The notes beneath the pieces were generated by a model. That model saw only the letters and a program-made list of their open reading frames with translations. It was not told the DNA's origin and did no database searches. 64,000 nucleotides of DNA from Symsagittifera roscoffensis. Its lineage: Eukaryota; Xenacoelomorpha; Acoela; Convolutidae. The stretch lies in NCBI RefSeq assembly GCF_963678635.1, contig NC_087065.1:30878252-30942251 (forward strand), in the 5' to 3' direction. The translations under genes were made by a program, and so were the position numbers. Shown here one piece after another: positions 41,930-52,524 of this stretch (position 1 is the stretch's first letter; every line of letters begins with the position of its first letter).

Positions 41930-42160
41930 ATATCTGTGAAGGTCTGCTCAGTCTCTGATTGTTGTTGCCAATCTCTCTAGGACTTTATACGAACTGATGC
42001 CGCTTGATCTTTGTCCACAATCGCAAGTCCCTGGTACTTCGGACTTACATCTCTACTCTCCTGGTCCGGTCTCACGACTTTTACTCTGTCTATGCTGTAG
42101 CAGTTGTCCCTCATGTCCTCTGGTTTTAGCAGTGACCTCTGGGGTTTCTCTGAGTCTGGT
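41930..42160 (-). pseudogene. Coding-like minus-strand fragment just outside the duplicated segment
   Basis: A minus-strand frame is protein-like over ~70 residues (L-L-K-P-E-D-M-R-D-N, R-V-K-V-V-R-P-D, L-A-I-V-D-K-D-Q-A), with one stop near 41,985. Composition is much less AT-biased than the surroundings. It stops being shared with copy B exactly at 42,161/58,469, where copy B joins satellite DNA. Family not recognised; it could be the end of the unknown ORF's gene or a retroelement remnant. Confidence 0.35.
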
Positions 42161-42660
42161 ATGATTCCAACCGAATAGTTTTAAGAAGCTGAAGAAAAGT
42201 CCGGGTCTCCAAGACAACAAGCCGACGAAACTACAAGCCGAATTTCAAAAAGTTTACAAACATGTCAAAAATTTAAGCAGGTTTAGTCCATTATAAGCGT
42301 TACTCATGACAACGAACCCCAATAAGCTTGAAAAACCTTTTAAACAACGTTTGACCAGTCTTTAAAATAAGAACTAAACAGGCCCCGGATTTAAGTGTTT
42401 AGTAATTTTTCCTTGAATATATCATTCTGGTTTTCTTTCAAAATTTTTGCATTTTTAAAATTCAAGGAAAAAAAAATTGTAAGAACGCCAGTTATAATTA
42501 ACTTTTCTTTAACCAATTTAGTGATTTGAAAGGAATTATTTAGTTAACAAAATTAGTTTTATTTATTTGACTAACATCCGAGGTCTGCTGATGAAGTAGC
42601 ACGCGGTTTTGTTGAATTCTTCAACCAATCCATTTTTTTAATGTTCTCACCAGAGGCTGT

Positions 42661-43237
42661 GCATTCTCTGCAGGGTTTGCACGATGTCGGAAGTCTCAAA
42701 TGGGCTCACCAGATGAACTCGGTTGCGTCCAGCATTGCATCCTGACCTGAGTGTGTCCAGGGCAGCCTCGCTGCGACCGCTTTCTTTAGGTCTCTGAGGA
42801 TCGCCAATTTCATTTTGATTACCCCACATCCGTCAATCACTGATGCGAAGTTCTAAAATTGAGCTGCGTACGGCCCCAAGCTTGTGTTTGTGAGAGCGTC
42901 CGTATTTTGCCTTTATTACTTTCCTCAGTGGCTCCAGTTACGGGTCCTTTTGCGTCAGCTTGGCCGCCAGTAGGTTCACATCGAACAGGCTTCGTAATCC
43001 CACTACTCTCTTTTTGTTAATTGACACCATCGGTTTCGGTGTTACTGCGTATAAATTTAACGACTCTGCTGCTGCTTCCACTTTAGTTTTATTCTTGAGT
43101 CTCGCCTTCTCAGATCTCTCTAGTTTCTTCGACAGTATTTCCTTATGCCCTTTCACCGTCTTTACAAATATTCTATCTCTCGCCATAATCAACGCAAACT
43201 GCATCTTCTTTCTCATTAGTTTTTCGGCTTTATTCAT
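42661..43237 (-). pseudogene. Unknown basic ORF, copy A
   Basis: The minus frame starts at M-N-K-A-E-K-L-M (43,237). A TATTTAAA word lies ~45 bp upstream and ATTGG (CCAAT) words further up, as for a real promoter. The first ~100 residues are Lys/Arg/Ala-rich and probably helical. A TAA at about 42,936 follows L-T-Q-K-D-P; beyond it the same frame is coding-like in copy B, ending L-D-A-T-E-F-I-W. Copy A also has a two-base loss near 42,910 relative to B. I do not recognise the family. Confidence 0.45.
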
Positions 43238-43246
43238 GCTTAGCAA

Positions 43247-43900
43247 CTGTCTCGATCTTCCTGTTTTTTAAATAGAGATACTACTACCTCTCGTTTTTTG
43301 ACCGACCAGTTATTTTGAACTTGATAGTTTTGATGGATTAGAGCAACGACTAAAAATAACCTCCGGTTTTCAGAAAAGAATTTTGATAAGTAAATTATCC
43401 GGGAAACTCTCCTTTATTTGCATTCTGCAACCTGATCGGTCGAGAGCAAACACTTATATTTGCAAACTCTAGCGTGATTGGACGAGAACACTTGTGCAAG
43501 AAACGACACCCTCTTGCGTTCGAATTTGTTGCGTCAAAAGATTCGACAATTTAATTTTTCTGTATTAAAAAAACTACATCTTACAATTTTTCAAATCGTA
43601 AATCGGTTTGATTCGAGTCTCCCAGAAGTAGGTGAGATCATGCAGACAGTTGAGCTGAAAAGACAGGGTTTAAAATTAACCTGCAGTGAGGGAAAAATTA
43701 GAATGCGGTCAAAAAGTAGACAACCTTTGTTTCATACCGGTCAAAAGGTAGACAAGTACTGTATTAACCAATCAGAACGAAAAAAAAAAACGAAGAAAGT
43801 GAGTTTGGCGAAGAGAAAGGGATAAAACGCGCATTACGATGCCAAAATGTGCGCTGGATAGGAGCACAATTTTGTGTCTGTTTGTTCCTGGATTCCAGAG
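43247..43900. other. Spacer with promoter-like words, duplicated in copy B
   Basis: Contains gtgattggacgag and gatcggtcgagag words around 43,435-43,485, consistent with CCAAT boxes for the minus-strand ORF. The plus-strand frame at 43,478-43,825 ends in a Lys-rich run from AT-rich DNA and is not convincing as a gene. Confidence 0.3.
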
Positions 43901-43924
43901 ACAAGTCTTAAAATATGTTCCAGA

Positions 43925-44190
43925 ATGTAAGTGGATTCCACAAACAAAATTTCAGTGGATTCCGCGTACATATATCTGTAACGTAAGTTTCGTCAGCACA
44001 TTTGTTTTGTTGCGAATTCCGCAACAAGCAAATATAGCTAGTTGTTCTGGATTCCGCAACTGTAAGTGGATTCCGCCAGATGTAAGTGGAATCCGCAAAT
44101 GTAAGTGGAATCCGCAAAATTTGTATGCGTAATCCGCAAATAAAAACAGATTCCGTAAATTGTAAGTGGATTCCGCATTTTTGCTTATTA
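43925..44190. repeat. gtggattccgcaa / gtaagtggaatccgc short repeats
   Basis: About ten imperfect copies of a 15-22-bp word alternate between direct (gtggattccgc) and near-palindromic (ggaatccgc) forms; the same cluster is at 60,245-60,515 in copy B. Isolated copies of the same word occur elsewhere (for example near 51,281), suggesting a dispersed motif. Confidence 0.6.
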
Positions 44191-44394
44191 CTGAACTTGC
44201 ATATGAACAATTAAAAGCTGGAGGTGGAATATTTGATTTATTATCTACTGGAACGCGCAATTTTAACGCAAAAGGACTTATCCATTTATCAGCGGAAGCC
44301 ATAAACCAATCTTAAAATATTGGTTAACTATGCGGTTTGAAATGGCTGTTCAGGGTTTGAAATGGCAGTTCATGTTTGAAATGGGGGCAAGTCA

Positions 44395-44655
44395 CTCATC
44401 AGTATTTGAGATGAGATGGCTCAGTTATGTTTAAGAAATCATCATCAGTATTTGAGCTGAGATGGTTCAGTTTGAAATGGCAGCTAAGTCACTCATCAGT
44501 ATTTGAGATGAGTGGTTCAGTTATGTTTAGGAAATCATCATCAGTGTTTGAGATGAGATGGTTCAGTTTGAAATGGCAGCTAGGTCACTCAATAATATTT
44601 GAGATGAGATGGTTCAGAAATTATCATCGCACTCATCAGTTTTTGAGACGAGATG
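44395..44655. repeat. ~93-bp tandem repeat, copy A
   Basis: Two and a half units contain gagatgagatggttcag, tttgaaatggcagcta and gtcactcatcagtatttgag. The matching array in copy B lies at 60,715-60,975. It lies past the 3' end of the Artemis-like gene and has no convincing ORF. Confidence 0.75.
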
Positions 44656-44759
44656 AAGGACGGCTTGATTGTATTTTTTGAAAGCTGAACTGAAATGTCC
44701 TCTGGAAACTGGGTTAAAAATCCTCGTTTAATAAAAAAAGAAAAAAAAACTTATACAAG

Positions 44760-46227
44760 CGGTAACTGAAAAATACAGTACAAAAAATGAAATATTGAGA
44801 GCAATTGGATCAATTTTTCTGTTCTTTCTGAATCCTTTTCCTCGAAATCTCCACTTTCGACAAAGCGTCTGTGATGTTTCAATGGCTCACTATGGTATTC
44901 ATAGTCTGGTGTTTTTGTTGAAATATTTGTCTCCTCGGCTGTTTTTGCTGTTTCTGAATCCTTTCCCTCGAAAACTCCACCTTCGACAAAGCTTCTTCGT
45001 TGTCTTAATGGCTCGCTATGGTATTCGTAGTCTGTTGTGTTTTTTGAAACTTTCTCCAGTTAAAATTTGCGTTTACCTCTTTTATTGAATTTAATTTTCT
45101 CTTTCCACAACTATGTACTCGAATCGTTTGACGTGTTTGGATTCTGATGTTTGAGCGTATTTAAAACAAAAGCTTTCACAGAGTCAAGTGGAGTATCTTT
45201 ATCCGGACAAACGAAGGGTGTAAGACTTTCAAACTGCTGACTCAAAAGGAAATCAGTTATCGGAAGTCAGCTGAAGAGTGCAATGAATAACAGCACTGAA
45301 CGGTTCTCTCAGACACTGCTTTAACCAATCTCCCAGGCATTATCTCGTTTTTAGTGAAGACCATTGCAGTTTAAATGACTGTAAGCACTTCTGGACTTGG
45401 GATACCCAGCTTGTAGGGCAGTTTTAAGTTCGCAGACGCAGACGTAGGCTTGCAGAAATGAATTTTGGTACTTTCGTCATCTAAAGTGAGCCAATTTTGA
45501 ATTGACGGAACAAACTTTTACAGTTGATACTGACATAATGAAACGTGAACTTTAGTGTTGAATCTAAGTACAAGCTCTTTCATCAAAAACTCATAATCAT
45601 AGCGAGTTTTGTTCACAAATGGATCAAGTTATTTTGAAATGAACAGAGCCATGCGGACACGGCTTGAAAGGTGGCTGAAATACAGTTCTCCCTACAAGGT
45701 GTGAAATTGGAATCTGTTTTGCAAAAGGTTGTGTCGGTCTAAATCTTATCAAATTTATGAACAGCAGCTTCTTGTAAAATGTCGAAAAGATGATTGATTC
45801 GCTTCGTATGACCAATTGCCATCTGAAATCGCCAGTAAAAAAAACAGATATTTCTTTGGAAACTAGTAGGAACATTACTGAACCTGAGCAGTGACCTGCA
45901 GGATTAAGAGTGACAGTTAGGGTTTGAGTCTCGTCCCCTTCCAATGTAACATTCAATGCTGTCTCATTAACTGAATCCAGAGGTATTATATATGGAGTTA
46001 TATGAACATAAAGCGGCAATGCAATCAACAAAGCAGCCGAAACTTTATGACAATAATTTATCAAGTTATAGTGTTTTAACCTTTCGAAGAGCTCAGGCTC
46101 ATTAAGGCCCACCATGTGATCTATATGACAGTGCGAAAAAAAAAACCTTAAATTTGAGGTTTTCACCATTGAAGCGATCAATTGAAACCCCAGGAATTTC
46201 TGATATCGGATGGGCAAATTCTGACAT
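44760..46227 (-). pseudogene. DCLRE1C-like: Artemis/SNM1-type nuclease pseudogene, copy A
   Basis: Starts at the ATG at 46,227 (M-S-E-F-A-H-P). Metallo-beta-lactamase motifs are visible: S-H-C-H-I-D-H-M (motif 2), P-A-G-H-C-S-G-S-V (motif 3) and F-T-G-D-F-R (motif 4), then T-D-T-T-F-C and a beta-CASP part ending T-K-I-H-F-C. The tail has two ~38-residue repeats with D-Y-E-Y-H-S-E-P-L. Artemis opens hairpins and trims DNA ends in repair. Lesions: a two-base loss in the T run before motif 2 (about 46,141), a frameshift after GDFR (about 45,830), stops near 45,745 and 45,375, and a TAA before the T-K-I-H-F-C block. No introns are evident over 1.4 kb. Confidence 0.8.
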
Positions 46228-46880
46228 AATTATATCTAGAAGGGAGAAGGAGGTATGAACAGTGAGTTAAAAAAAATGAGGATTGACGATACATTTCTAG
46301 TTTTTAGGAAAGGAGAAGACCACCACATTTCGATCATCATGAGCCCGTTTCGAGTGTAAGCATCTATACTTGGTTAATTTATACAGCCAAATCTTTTATC
46401 AATTGGGCGCATAGTTAAGATTACACGAGTGTATCCGAAAAACAATTACAATTAGCTTCAGTAGAGCCAATTTTCTCAAATCAAAAAGAAATATTTGGGA
46501 ATTTTAATCCCACTAACTACAAAACTAAACAATTTAAATGAAATGTGCACCAATTTAGAAGATTTCCAATCAGGAAGCACAGTAGGAAGCACAGCAGTTT
46601 TGGCACGAAAGACTAACTAACTAAAGTTTTATAATAGACTTCTTTACTGATAAGTGGGCTGATATGAGTATAATGTGAGGCAGACTGTGGTTGACTGAAT
46701 GAGAGAGTGATAAAGTGACTGTGGCTGAGTGACTCTGATGAAGCTGGTACGAGCGCTGTTGAGAGACGGCTAAAAAACAGTTTTCTAATAAACTAGTCGA
46801 GAAACATTTTAGTATTATAATTTGAGATTTGAGAATTTGAACCTCTACTGTAAGTAGAGCATTTTGTAGCATTGATACTG
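46228..46880. other. Upstream flank of Artemis copy A
   Basis: Conserved with 62,547-63,190, but with no gene visible. Near the right end is a word cluster (gagcgctgttgagagacggc, aaaaacagttttctaataaactagtc) that recurs at 47,115, 47,245, 63,070 and 63,205, a dispersed ~130-bp repeat around the minisatellites. Confidence 0.4.
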
Positions 46881-46884
46881 GACT

Positions 46885-47105
46885 AGAGAATGACTGGACT
46901 GACTAAAGTGACTCAATGACCGAATGATAAAAATGACTGGAGAATGTCTAGAGAATGAATGGAGTGACTAAAGTGACTCAATGAATGAATGATAGAAAAT
47001 GTCTAGAGAATGACTGGAGTGACTAAAGTGACTCAATGAATGAATGATAGAAAAAGACTGGAGAATGACTGGAGTGACTAAAGTGACTCAATGACTGAAT
47101 GATAA
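46885..47105. repeat. 55-bp minisatellite, short array
   Basis: Four units of the same repeat that fills the right end of the window: gactggagaatgactggagt, gactaaagtgactcaatgac and a tgaatgatagaaaa tail. The unit is itself built of 8-11-bp words each starting gact. Confidence 0.85.
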
Positions 47106-47275
47106 AAGCGGTGTTGATACGAGCGCTGTTAAGTGACCGCTAAAAAAACAGTTTTCCAATAAACTAGTCAATTAATGTTTTAGTAAGGTTTTTTGAAATT
47201 TGAGACTTTGAACTTTTACTGTAGCACACTGTAGCATACTACACGGCTAAAAATAACAGTTTTCTCATAAACTAG

Positions 47276-50200
47276 TCAAAAACCATTTAAGTAAAGTAAT
47301 TTGAAATTTTGAACCTTCACGATGAGGGTCCGACTCCAGGCTGGGATGAACCAGCGGTTCAGGCTCGTCCTCGGCCCCGGGCTCAGCCTGGCAGGTTTGC
47401 AGTCTGCGAGTGCGCCCCCGTCCGCTTGCCCAATTATAGGGCATGTCGTCATCACTGGATGAGTCGTCTTCGACTCGCCCAGCCCAGACCACAGCGTGCC
47501 CGCGACCGCTACCGTACAAGAACGCAAGAGCGGCCAAGGCAGTGCTCACCTCCTTGTCACTGCCATAGAGCAGTTCAAAGTCGGAGACCCTCCTCAGTTG
47601 CTCCAGTTCCGACTCCGAGTCGGAATCACGGTAGGGCTCCACTGTCTCGAAGTCGATCTGGTCTCCTCCCTCCTCATTGTCATCCTCGTCATTTGGTTCC
47701 TCGTCCCTGTCCGAAGAACTAAACAAAGGTAAAATTGGGTCGATATGGAGGAAGGGTTGGATATTCTTTTGCGGTTTACATTGGGAAGGTTCAAGTTAGT
47801 GGTCAAAGGTGGAAAGAAGAGGTTGTTCACATGGCACCAGGCTTATTTAGTTTAAAATGCAATAAAATAGGTCAAAATCAATAGTTACATGTGCATGAAC
47901 GAATGGAAAGGCGGAAAGTCCCGCCGACAGAAGGGGCACTTTGGTTCTGGCTAACCCTGTATTTTGATCCAGTATCTCGAATACAACTTGTGTGCCACAT
48001 CGCCATCATGTATTTTGTACAGTTCCCGTTCATCGTCGCAGCATGTAGGGCACATTTCAGTCTCGTCATTTGTAGCAATAATCATGTTTTCTGAAATTCA
48101 GAAATTCAGTTAGTTACTCAGACTGCATTCTAAAAGTTAGAATCATTTTTCAATTTATAGAAAAAGAACTGTTTTTAAAACGTCAATTAATAAATCTAGA
48201 CTTTTTGTACATAATCGTTGAAAAAACTACAGATTATATATTATTCGAATGTGGTAACAGAACGTCTTCAGGCCCTTTTGACTGATATTTTTCCCTAGTC
48301 GTTGGCTTAAAATACAAAATGATCAAAAGTTAGCATGAGAAATTAAATTGACTTTTTGGTATGAATTAGGCATTTCAGTATACGGGATGACGAAACTCAG
48401 TTTTTGGGATCAATTGAGAATTGCAATATATGCGATTAAACTGGGTTCATTTTTTGGGATACGGAATAAAGTATTTCAGTATTTGGGATGAAATTCGGCC
48501 AGAAGTACTCACGTAAATTATTCTGGCAAGGTGGTTATCTAAGGCTTTGTAGTGCGCCTTCAGAATTCTCCAGACCTCCTCCAGATACTCTAATTCTTGC
48601 GGCGGGATCGTGTATCTGGTTCTATAAAAATCTCGTTCTCTATTTTCATTTATTTCGACAAAAAGGTAACAGTTTAATCTTGGATATTAACCACATTTGC
48701 GATATTAACCACATTTAACCACATTTAATGATATTAACCTCATTCAGAGCCAACATCGGAAAAGCAGGGTAGCAGCTGCTAAAGGACTCTTCGGCTTTCC
48801 GCTCATGTCGAAAAGCTCTGGCAGTCGTCAACAGGTGTCCACGATGAATGAAATTGACACCCAGAGCCACTGACTCTGAATACGTTTCAACCATGTGTAT
48901 CATGCCAGCTGGAATAACAAGGGCCTGGTGCTCGGTCAGAACAACTTTCTGACACCCTCCAGGATCACAGCGAGGGCCATCCCCGGGAAAAATCGGTTTC
49001 CAACCCAGAGATTGCTGCATCAGATATTCCTGGAATATCTGCTTGTTGTTGACCGACGGAGCCATCAAATAAAACGTTTTGCAGCCCAAAAGAAAAAAGA
49101 ACTAAATGGAACGTATTTATATATTTCGTTGAAAAAATTGTTTGTGCACCAAACTTTGTTTAACCTCTCACTGAAAAGTACATCACAGATGTACCGGAGA
49201 AATCCTGGTGAAATGGTGTTATTGCACCAGCCTGCGATAACAGCAGGTAGCTTGACTCCTTCGTCGGTACTTCTGTCTTCTCCAACTTCCTCTTATGTAT
49301 GTGTCCCAACGACACATCCTTGACTGCTTTTGGGACAGAGAATTTCGTGACAGCCGACAAGGAAGCATCAGCATCAATGATATTCCAGAACATTGGCGGC
49401 ATTGATCGGAACAAAATTTAAACATCAGCTGGCTTAATTGATTCCTAGGATTGAACACAAATATGAGGTTAAATTGTCCCCATACATTCGGCTGTCAGAC
49501 TAGCATCTATCCGCTAGTTGGCTTTTGAACCCTTTGATGGATTTAGCCGATGGAACTAAAAAAGATCCTTGTTGGCCAATAAACCAGTCTGACTGGATCA
49601 AATTGACAAGATCAACCGTAGGCACGCACTGTATTAGACTTGAGGCAGGCATGATCTAACAAAATACCAGAAAAAGATGATCGAAATTTAGTCATAACGA
49701 CTTTGAGCTAGTCTTAGGTTCAGATGCTTACTTGCAAAAGTCTCTCTCTTAGTTTGCCATGGTCAATTGGAGGTAGCATGTCAATCTGACTGGCACTCGT
49801 GCTACAAGAGCTGCCTGAAACCACGGCAATACTCTGCGGTTTTCCCCCAAGAGCTTTTGGTTTCTGTATCCGCACCACACCAAGGGGGGTCGTTCATCTG
49901 CTCTCTGATCGGCTTCAACCAGACTATGAAGTGGCGAAAGGGAGCCTGGTAGAGGAAAGGGCGAAACGAACTCTGGTACGAGAGGAAGTGGATCTGGCCG
50001 CAGACTCGGGAAGTGGTACCAGCCTAATTGGCGCAGCTGGCGCACCGATGGAAAACTTGGCGCACCGATGGGTGACTTACGAGGTATGTTCATCGATAGT
50101 ACTTGTCACTTCTGGAGCGGCAAATGTAGTAACAACAGCACCTGGCGCAGTGCCGTTGGAGCAGTGCCCTTGTTCATCGTTTGTACTTGTCACTTCTAGA

Positions 50201-50620
50201 GCATCAACTGTAGTACCAGCAGTACCTGGAGCAGTGCCCTTGCAGGTTTCACCGTCATTCAGTGAAATAGACGGCTAAAACAGTGATGTTGATTTAATTG
50301 CAGACTATTATAAAAAAGAAAAACGGTGTTATGTTACATACAATTGGAATGGTCAAAATGGGTTTCTCATCCTCCTCATTTTGCACCAAAACGTCGCCAA
50401 TTGTTCCTGCTTGTACCCGCTCGTCGCATCTGGCTCGTTTGGTTCCTGCTTGCACCAGGAAGTCGTCACATCATGCCCATTTCTGCACGGCTCATGTTTG
50501 TTCCAGGAGGTCGTCCTGCTCGTCGTCTTGTTCTTGGTCGTCTTTCTGCTGGTTCCCAACGCATTTCTTACGATAATCCGTCTCGTCGTCTGGCTCTTTG
50601 TCGTTGTGGTGATACAGTCT
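47276..50620 (-). CDS. Multi-exon JmjC (KDM2/KDM7-type) histone demethylase-like gene
   Basis: Supported exons, right to left: about 50,470-50,342 (donor GTATGT), 50,274-50,081 (GTTTTAG acceptor, GTAAGT donor), parts of 49,950-49,733, about 49,650-49,500, 49,432-49,175, 49,089-48,733, 48,637-48,512 (GTGAGT donor), 48,090-47,884 and 47,731-47,276. The JmjC core shows T-P-F-H-Q-D-F (Fe-binding His and Asp), G-T-S-V-M-Y, K-T-F-Y-L-M-A-P, I-P-A-G-M-I-H-M-V (third Fe ligand His) and N-F-I-H. Downstream is a C-x2-C pair set (C-P-T-C, C-P-F-C) and an Asp/Glu/Ser-rich tail. Such enzymes demethylate histone lysines using 2-oxoglutarate. Introns of ~60-100 bp. A TAG near 47,950 and a non-AG splice position near 49,089 raise doubt about function. 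Confidence 0.7.
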
Positions 50621-50639
50621 AGACGTTGACTAAATTATT

Positions 50640-51060
50640 TGGCTTAGAGCTAAAACAGTTTGAATATGAAGTCAAAAATGATATCTCATTTTATATCTTA
50701 TTTCAAAAGCACACATCTTCACTCATTCTGATCATCGCTGATTTCATCCTCGCAGATCGAATTTGCCCTTCTTTGCTTCGCTCTGAATGGTAATTGGCAC
50801 CCCTTATAAGTGTCCCGCACAAATTTATAATTTTTGCTAGTGGGAGAGAGCAGCTTTCGTTTGAGCCCAGATCTTCGATTGGCTCTTATTCACTCCGAGC
50901 ATCAAGGCGACAACACATGCTCTGCAGTTCTGTAGCAGTCACAGAAGCCCTCCGTGCTCCAGAACATGCAAATCAGTTTCTGCATTTTCGCATCCCTCTT
51001 CTGGCATCGCTTTGCAGCAAAATGGCGGACCATGTTGCTTTTTTGCGAAAATTGTAGGTC
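50640..51060 (-). other. Possible upstream exon(s), interrupted
   Basis: The minus strand carries a protein-like frame from an ATG near 51,023 (M-V-R-H-F-A-A-K-R-C), Cys-rich and later Lys/Arg-rich, ending in an acidic stretch near 50,710, but with two TGA stops near 50,905 and 50,890. It could be a decayed 5' part of the JmjC gene or a separate small gene. No splice sites that remove the stops could be chosen with confidence. Confidence 0.25.
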
Positions 51061-52130
51061 GCACTCTGGAAACGAAAAAAAAAAATCAGTCCAAGAAAGG
51101 ATTATTATTTAGACGGTAATTTTTTTTTTCACATTATCGATTTTGTTACAAAAATTGGTCTGCGGACTATAATTAGGCTATGACATAGTTAGCCCTCGTT
51201 ACAAAAGCAAAGCCCTCCATACAATATAAAATTGATTCATTTTTGAGTTGGGGGAAAAGAGAAAAGGAAATAATTTTAGTGGAATCCGCAAATTCTTAAG
51301 CACTATCTATATCATTTTTTTAGAAACCAGGATCAAATATTTTAGAACCTTTGCCACCAAATTTGTGATACCCTTTAGGATGTGAAACCGGTACCTCAAT
51401 TAGGAAATGCGAGCCTTAAATTTTATTATGATATACTTTTTTTTTAATAAAAAAAACGTTATTTAGGCCACAATAATTGTGATGCACGTTTACTTCGTTG
51501 TTTTTAAAACATCTTGCAGAGGCGCGGATTTGATCCCTTAACCTCTTGTTTGGGAGCCATATGCTTTACCTCCAGTCCATCAGACTCGTTAATTTTCTTA
51601 GATAAACGTTAAGGATAATGATAAACTTACTTTTGCACTCGAAGCCAGTCATATATCTGATTGATCGGTAATGGATAAAGGAAATCAATTCGAAACTAAA
51701 ACGGAATCAGATCTGAAATTAATTTCAAAATAAAATTTATAGGATCAACCGCGGTTTTTCAATACTAAAAATTCAATTTTCAAGAAATAATAAATTAAAA
51801 GAAAATTCTTGATGGCATATTCGTTACAAGGTACCATAAAGGGGAGAAAAAAACAGGATTCAAAACCTTTGCAACGACCCGGGTTGCCCATCATAAGGCG
51901 TAACCTGGGGAATATCACCCTATAAAGATATATCACCCTAAATTGCCCCCACGAATTTTGTACCTTGTTAACTACCCCCTTTCCATTTTAAAATCCAAAA
52001 CACTGATTATAATTCGTTGCAGTTCTGCGAAATCCAAAATACTGATTATAGTTCGTTGCAGTTGCTGAATCCCATATAATGACAAAATCCCAATAACTGA
52101 CAAAAAGTTCCGCAATTGCAGAACTTTTTG
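51061..52130. other. 1.07 kb with no supported gene
   Basis: AT-rich sequence with stops throughout. A tRNA-like stretch lies at 51,518-51,600 (listed separately). Two short phrases (attatagttcgttgcagtt) repeat near 52,010 and 52,045 just before the minisatellite. Confidence 0.4.
51518..51600 (-). repeat. tRNA-like remnant with a pol III B-box (possible SINE head)
   Basis: Read on the minus strand, the stretch contains gatcaaatc, an exact fit to the B-box pattern GWTCRANNC, preceded at tRNA-like distance by an anticodon-arm-like segment (ggctcccaaacaagagg). The A-box and acceptor stem are poor, so it is not a functional tRNA. A tRNA-derived SINE fragment or chance are both possible. Confidence 0.2.
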
Positions 52131-52425
52131 TCGTTAATTGGGATTTTGTCAATATTTGGGATTTTGTCAGTATTTGGGATTTTGTCAGTATTTGGGATTT
52201 TGTCAGTAATTAGGATTTTGTCAAAATTTGGGATTTGTCAGTAATTGGGATTTTGTCAGTATTTGGGATTTTGTCAGTATTGGTATTTTGTCAGTATTTG
52301 GGATTTTGTCAGTAATTAGGATTTTGTCAATAGTTGGGATTTTGTCAGTAATTAGGATTTTGTCATTATTTGGGATTTTGTCAGTATTGGGATTTTGTCA
52401 GTATTTGGGATTTTGCAACTGCAAA
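52130..52425. repeat. 18-bp minisatellite (tttgggattttgtcagta)
   Basis: About 14 imperfect copies of an 18-bp unit, with occasional 17- and 19-bp variants, run uninterrupted. An inverted copy of the flanking words (gacaaaatccc, caaaatcccaataactgac) lies just to the left at 52,078-52,105, so the array begins with a foldback. The plus-strand ORF over it encodes only the repeat and is not a gene. Confidence 0.9.
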
Positions 52426-52524
52426 AAATTTGTCAGCTTATATTGAGATCTTCTCATTGAGTTAAAAATTGTACTGTAAATTGAAACGAAATTGGAACGA
52501 AATTGGAACGAAATTGGAACGAAC

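Larger units (their letters stand above)
42161..46870. repeat. Segmental duplication, copy A
   Basis: This 4.7-kb block matches 58,469-63,195 almost base for base, offset 16,308 bp at its left end and about 16,319 near 46,620, with scattered substitutions and small indels. It contains an unknown minus-strand ORF, a CCAAT-rich spacer, two short tandem repeats and an Artemis-like pseudogene. Its right side runs into a 55-bp minisatellite and repeated ~130-bp words (gacggctaaaaaacagtttt-like) also present at copy B. Confidence 0.9.

Noticed and set aside
42960..43271. Plus-strand ORF with hydrophobic segments, conserved in both duplicates
   Set aside because: It is the antisense of the Lys-rich minus ORF, which has the TATA-like word and ATG; hydrophobicity follows from complementing Lys/Glu codons.
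47309..47722. Plus-strand Arg/Pro/His-rich ORF
   Set aside because: It is the exact opposite strand of the acidic C-terminal exon of the JmjC gene, which has coherent splice signals.
49799..50278. 159-residue plus-strand ORF
   Set aside because: It is the shadow of minus-strand exons with GTAAGT and TTTTAG boundaries; the minus reading has the better codon pattern.
52228..52446. 72-residue plus-strand ORF of repeated G-I-L-S-V
   Set aside because: It is only the translation of the 18-bp minisatellite.
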